Translations under genes and position numbers: made by a program | From: Sphagnum magellanicum | Lineage: Eukaryota; Streptophyta; Sphagnopsida; Sphagnales; Sphagnaceae | Direction: 5' to 3' | DNA: 64,000 bases | Assembly: GCA_021904315.1 (NCBI GenBank) | Contig: CM038909.1 | Span: forward strand, 21,924,212 to 21,988,211 | Shown: one piece after another, positions 59,101 to 64,000 of the stretch | How positions within the stretch are numbered: position 1 is the first letter of the stretch | Layout of the letters: each line of letters opens with the position of its first letter | Notes under the pieces: model-generated | The model's input: the letters and a program-made list of their open reading frames with translations, nothing else | What the model was told of the DNA's origin: nothing | Database searches by the model: none

Positions 59101-59772
59101 GAACATGAACATTGGCTACAACTACAAAGAGTGCATTGGATTGAAGGTCAAACCTCGACAAGGGGATGCTTTACTGTTCTATTCAATGTTACCCAATGGC
59201 ACTTTTGACAAGGTATGCACATTATTTCTGCAAATCAGATTTCTAAGCTCAATTACTACCTTCTGGTGAGATATGGTTGATTGCAAGGTTATGACCACAC
59301 AGTTTATGTCTTCACTCATTCTTGTCATGTTTTGGTTTGGCCAAAACTGACACAACAGTTATCTTTAAAGCAGTTTTTTTGGATTCATTGATATTCAGAT
59401 GACATATGGCTAATTGGAAATGTATTTTGCTGAAGATGATTGATCATGCACCGTGTTTCTTCATAGAACTCATAGTAGACCTTATAGAGCATGCAGACAC
59501 TAGATCCGGTAGTAGCTCAATACCCCATGTTCCAAGAATCAATGGAGTTAGTTTTTGTTGGTTGATCAGCAAAAGTGCTCATTCAATTCACAAGCATGGT
59601 TGAACTAGAATCTGTATTTGCTTTCTACAAATTTCTGCTTGGATTTCTAGATCATAACCATTTTCATGCATTCTGCCTACAGACAGCACTGCATGGGAGC
59701 TGTCCAGTCATTAAAGGCGAGAAGTGGGTTGCAACCAAATGGATCCGGGATAAGCCAGTATCTGCAAGATGA
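56105..59772 (+). CDS. Prolyl 4-hydroxylase, type II membrane protein (plant P4H family)
   Basis: Eight exons chain in phase: 56105-56227, 56784-56918, 57268-57425, 57691-57793, 58350-58445, 58821-58886, 59093-59212 and 59683-59772, giving 296 residues. Residues ~14-38 form a signal anchor after a basic N-terminus. The catalytic domain starts near VLSWKPRALLFPNFATKEKC and contains SSGTFLRANEDKTG, NSHYDVFDPAEYGPQ (Fe-binding H189 and D191), FLLYLSDVEEGGETMFPFE, VKPRQGDALLFY and LHGSCPVIKGEKWVATKWIR (Fe ligand H271; 2-oxoglutarate lysine K281). Such enzymes use Fe(II), 2-oxoglutarate, O2 and ascorbate to hydroxylate prolines of extensins and arabinogalactan proteins in the ER/Golgi. The second exon (acidic stem, DDDKGSNLNEG) is the least certain. 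All catalytic residues are present and no C-terminal ShKT domain follows. Confidence 0.93.
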
Positions 59773-62690
59773 TAGCATAGCCAGAGGTAATACAACCCGC
59801 AGATTTCCTAGCCATAGTGCTATACCCTAAGCAACAATTAGGTTACAATTATGATATGCATTGTACAATTTCATACAGTTTGAAGTCATCTTTTCTTTCT
59901 GAAAGTTGACATCATTGTTGACATTGTAGATGAAGATTCTGATTGCAACAAAATTAAGTTTGTGTAGGAACTTTGGACAAATCATCTTGACAATTGGCAT
60001 TTTTCTTTCCAGAGGTTCCAATTGCTTTTATATTGAAAGTAAAACACACTTTTAGGGTGTTATGGCCATTATGTAGAAAAACAGGATGGTATCTACTTGT
60101 GATTTTGATTATAGTAAAATGAGAGTCACCATTAGATACACCATATAATGAGATGAAGTTTGTGTTATACATTTGTTATATGAGAATTACTATTGATACA
60201 TTGAGGGAACAAGATTGTGAAGTTTGCATTATATGAAAAAAACTGAAAATATGATTTACAGACCAAGTGACATCGATCAACCAATGCCAACTCAGATCAT
60301 ACAACACATATTTAGGAATTTGAGAATTAGTTATTAACCTAAGATACTTCATTTGATGTTCATAGAGTGTATTTCATTATTCATGGGTTCATTCATGAAT
60401 GTTCATTTTTTGAACATAATAAACGAAGTTCATCCAACGTCACCTACATTGTCACTCATGGATAAACCATGATGTCTATGCATGAAATTCTAGTTTCATT
60501 CATTGCCATTCATTTTGCATCCATGACAAACAATTAGATTTTCATTTTTCATGTGTAATTTTTTTGGGTGGTGGGCCTTATGAAAGCTTTTTAAAACATG
60601 TGTAAATCACAAGTAGGCATTTGTCTTTCCTCTTGGAACATGACAAAATATATCATGGAGCTATTGATTTGGTGGACTAGATGTAGTCAAGAGGTGTAGT
60701 ATGTGTGGCCTTCATCAAACATGACATCTTTTGAGACCAAAACTTCATTACTCCCTTGGAAAAAACAACTATTCCCTTTGATATAGTATGGTATCCTAAG
60801 AGTGCACGTGTATCTTCTAGGTTTTGGTGACAACTTGGTCCTAGAGGTGTTGATGTGAATAATGCATGTATAACCAATGATTTTCAAACAGCAAGGACAT
60901 TCCCACATGAAGTTTGTGACCGAAATGCTTGGACATTATATGCCTTAGTCGAAGAGATGTTACTAAGATAGTGTGCATTGTTGATTGACTTGTAGGGAAG
61001 GAATTGTCCAAAGCCAAGCTTCTTGTTTTTTTAACCCTTTTTATATACAAGACATAACAAGGGTCATAGTATTAGTGTACTAACATATATATATATATAT
61101 ATACGGTGTTGAATAGGCTTGTGTGTACATGTGAAGGAGTTTTTTTATGGCCAATAAAATTACTTGATTTGGTGTCCTAAATTTTTTAATTAATTATATG
61201 GAATAAATTAATATTTACATTTGTAATAGGATTTGGTAGGTTTGTGAGAATTTTAAAGGATCGATGGAAATGGTAAGAAGGGACCATTATTTTTTATGTT
61301 TAACAAAATAAGGTCATGTTTAGGCACAAATATTTCATTTTATGCAATTTGACTAACAGTTGATTATGAACGTTCATCCCTTTTCGGCCTCTTTCAACAG
61401 CTAATCTGCATTTTTAGATTGTTAGATTTGGTGGTTTTCATTATTTTTCCTGATTATCTTAATTGAACTTACAATTCAACTTGTAATAATTATTCACAAA
61501 CACGGTTCTTACTCATTACTTGTGCACTTTGTTTTAACAATTTCATGGTTTTGAATTCAATTACACTTTTTCAATCTAAATATTAATTTTGCATGTTCAT
61601 TGTTGTTGAATGTCATGTTCCTTGAAAAAACTAGAGAAAAGAAAGGAGTTTATAATTTCCCTTTTTATCTAAGCTCAAAACCTATGTAAATCAAGATTTC
61701 ATTTTTTGAAAAAAAAAAAGACAAAATCAAAGTGATTTTAATCCTCAATGAAGCTCAATATGTACTTTGCTCCATAAAGAAATTTGATTAGGGGGACATT
61801 TAATTTAATTTTTGTGACCTACACATTGTGTCAAACAACTATTTTTGGGGTACTAGGTTTTGGATTTATATTTTTTTCCACTTTATTATTATCTAATTTT
61901 TTAATATGCATATATTTTAGCCACCCTATATTTTTTTATAAATAAAATTTGGCATCCAATTTCAATATCAAATGTTAATTTAAGTATTTTATTTAAAAAA
62001 TTTTGGAACTAGAAAAGTTTGGAGCTGAAAGCAAAAATGAAACCAGGGACTGTAATTAAAATGAAAACAATTGCAATTTACAAACTTTTAATAATCACAA
62101 ATTCATCCAAAGAAGTTGCATCAAACAAATTAACCAATATATGTGTTTACACTTCTCATAGTTATTGACCTTCCAATCACCCTATACAATTAATCAAAAC
62201 ATTATTTTACAATAATTGAACGTTTTAACAACTAGTACCTTAAATCTTTAATGCACATTTTTTTTAATTAAAAATAAGAATATTAAAGATTTACATATAC
62301 CTTATATTAATTATAATTTTATTTTCAAAATATACATAACCTTACTTTTGAACTAATTAATTTATAATTTTTACTTGACAACCAACATATTTTACTCACA
62401 TATTTTCTATTTTTTTCAAGTAGTGTCCCCCCTAGGAAATTTGATGGTGATAGATATTGGATCTAGAAATATTAACATATGTCAAGTCAAATGGTTGTGT
62501 TTTGCAATGTGTATTTTTTAAAAAACTTTTTGAGGCTAACTTTTGTTTAAAGCACAAGCTTGACAAGCAATGTTAGAAAATATTCGTTTTTGATTAACTT
62601 TTGACAACTTTTTTTGCTACAATAGGTCTAGGCTTTTGTGGTTTATGTGTTCAAAACTATAAGGCCATATTGAAGTCAAATAATTGAAAA
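59773..62690. other. AT-rich intergenic DNA
   Basis: The first part is the P4H 3' region. Beyond ~60 kb the sequence is AT-rich with an (AT)n run at about 61087-61105 and no recognisable genes on either strand. Confidence 0.5.
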
Positions 62691-62708
62691 TTAATTCTTT
62701 AGAGACAT

Positions 62709-63420
62709 TCAATTTCTATAGCCCATTTGAATGATCTTCATTACCCAAGTGGCAAAGACTTTGAATGAACTATTCAAAATGTAAACATAATATTGGCTAT
62801 TTTGAAAAGAAATTAAAAACCTGCATTTATTATTGAACATACCTACAAACAACAAACTTTTTGATATAGTTGGAACATATAAAATGTTTTTCTTTACTGT
62901 GTCATCTTTAAAAACAATTACAACATTGGTTACACACATCAATGATTTTATGAGACCTTTTTATGTTCTCTTAATTGTGGTAATTTTGATTTTTTTCTTT
63001 TTGGTTATAATCAAGTCTTCATCCAAGGGAGGTTATTTCAATATTTTTTAAATAACATGCAAAAAAATATGGTGCAACTTAATGATTTTTTTAATAATTC
63101 ATTTCAATGTAAATAAGGTGCCAAGAATTGAAATATGAAAATATAACAAAAATATATCTAAAATATTTTCAATGTTGATTTTTTTTAATATTCTAGTATT
63201 TCATAGCATTGAAAAACGCCCCTTTATTTTTCACAATTCATAAAATATGTATAAAAAATAACCTCCTTGAGGTCTTCAATGTTAGTGAAATGTTTGGTGA
63301 TGATATTGTCTATGGACCAATTGGCTTTGTTGTATTTAGTTCCAAAATGAACCAACAACCAAGTCAAGTGGTGTGTTGTTACATTCATGGAAGTTATCAA
63401 AATTTTCATCATTTTCATCC
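62709..63420 (-). pseudogene. Ty1/copia retrotransposon pol remnant
   Basis: On the minus strand, ANWSIDNIITKHFTNIEDLK (about 63270-63350) resembles the copia protease motif W-LDSGA-KH-T, with the DSG triad decayed to DNI. Further along, KKNILYVPTISKSLLFVG and NSSFKVFATWVMK (62709-62942) match the GAG-pre-integrase region (V-YVPGI-KNLLSVG...VA). Stops and frame changes separate the two. No LTRs, integrase core or reverse transcriptase are visible in the window. Confidence 0.6.
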
Positions 63421-64000
63421 TCCACAACATTTATTATGTTTTTTTCACACAAATGCTCACACTCAATTGCTTAAGGTTTGTTTTTTTTGGAAAGTTCAAT
63501 GCAATTGCACATCTAATTGTTTTGGATTATTGCAAAAGTTACATTGTCTACCCTCATGTTTGGCTCTGCCTTTTTTTCTTTCAATAGTTTTACATTGAAT
63601 GATGAGTTGATGAGTGAATTTTCATGTTTTGCTTTCAAGCTTGTTGTCATGTGTTCCTATGTCGACGTTTACAATTATTGTTGTCATCACACACATACAA
63701 CACATAACATAGAAATACCTTAAATGGTACACCACATGCAAATGATTCAAAATGTGACTTGCATGCAACAACACAAGAATCCAAGCCCAAAGCATTAAAA
63801 AAAAACCATAACACTTGCATAAACACAAGAAAATTGCATAATAGAAAACCATACTTTGGAATCTTAAATCACCAAAAGTGATTTCAAATTACACAACTTG
63901 GGATTATATCCCATGAAAAAATATTTCAAACTAATCAACTCAACTAACCTAGTTTATCCCTAACTAAGTGGGATTTAAATGAGCAGCTAAATTAACACAC
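63421..64000. other. AT-rich intergenic DNA at the window edge
   Basis: No feature is recognised. Decayed upstream retrotransposon sequence (gag side on the minus strand) might extend here, but no motif is identifiable. Confidence 0.4.

Overview
This is a eukaryotic nuclear window from a land plant that most likely makes flagellated sperm. It is AT-rich. Genes are split by GT-AG introns of roughly 100-1000 bp, and plant-type telomeric repeats (CCCTAAA) are present. Product families are plant-like (plant-type NSF, HIR, GTD-binding/MyoB, membrane prolyl 4-hydroxylase, B12D/MLRQ). An apparently intact orthologue of the axonemal-dynein assembly factor DNAAF1/ODA7 argues for motile cilia, so a bryophyte, lycophyte, fern or cycad/Ginkgo-like plant. 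A moss is my best guess from gene compactness; this is inference.

Layout. 1-5.8 kb: AT-rich intergenic DNA. 5.8-9.5 kb: a pair of diverged ~0.5-kb direct repeats enclosing a ~1-kb minisatellite and a small two-exon membrane-protein gene. 9.5-11.5 kb: intergenic. 12.6-13.3 kb: two-exon gene with a retropepsin-like segment. 16.4-20.9 kb: eight-exon DNAAF1 orthologue with a very long last exon. 23.0-23.4 kb (minus): intact FAM32A homologue. 24-34.7 kb: a graveyard of broken coding DNA: two parts of a PIF/Harbinger transposase, a HIR (SPFH-family) pseudogene, a GTD-binding (DUF593) pseudogene, an NSF pseudogene retaining eight introned exons, an interstitial telomeric tract and a CACTA-like terminus. 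34.7-49 kb: transposon remnants and many tandem, inverted and foldback repeats without a convincing gene. 49.9-51.6 kb: three-exon B12D/MLRQ-type mitochondrial gene with a GC-AG intron and a 30-bp perfect palindrome in that intron. 52-55.3 kb: duplicated non-coding modules. 56.1-59.8 kb: complete eight-exon prolyl 4-hydroxylase. 60-64 kb: intergenic DNA with a Ty1/copia pol remnant.

The intact genes are unrelated housekeeping or cell-biology genes (spliceosome, mitochondrial complex I, secretory-pathway hydroxylation, cilium assembly) and do not form a pathway. The gene models were built by hand from splice sites, reading phase and remembered family alignments; no similarity search was run. 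No wholly new biological system is demonstrated. The most unusual objects are the direct-repeat-bounded minisatellite with its gene, the 24-35 kb cluster of intron-bearing gene fragments with transposon pieces, and the hairpin-rich repeat arrays.
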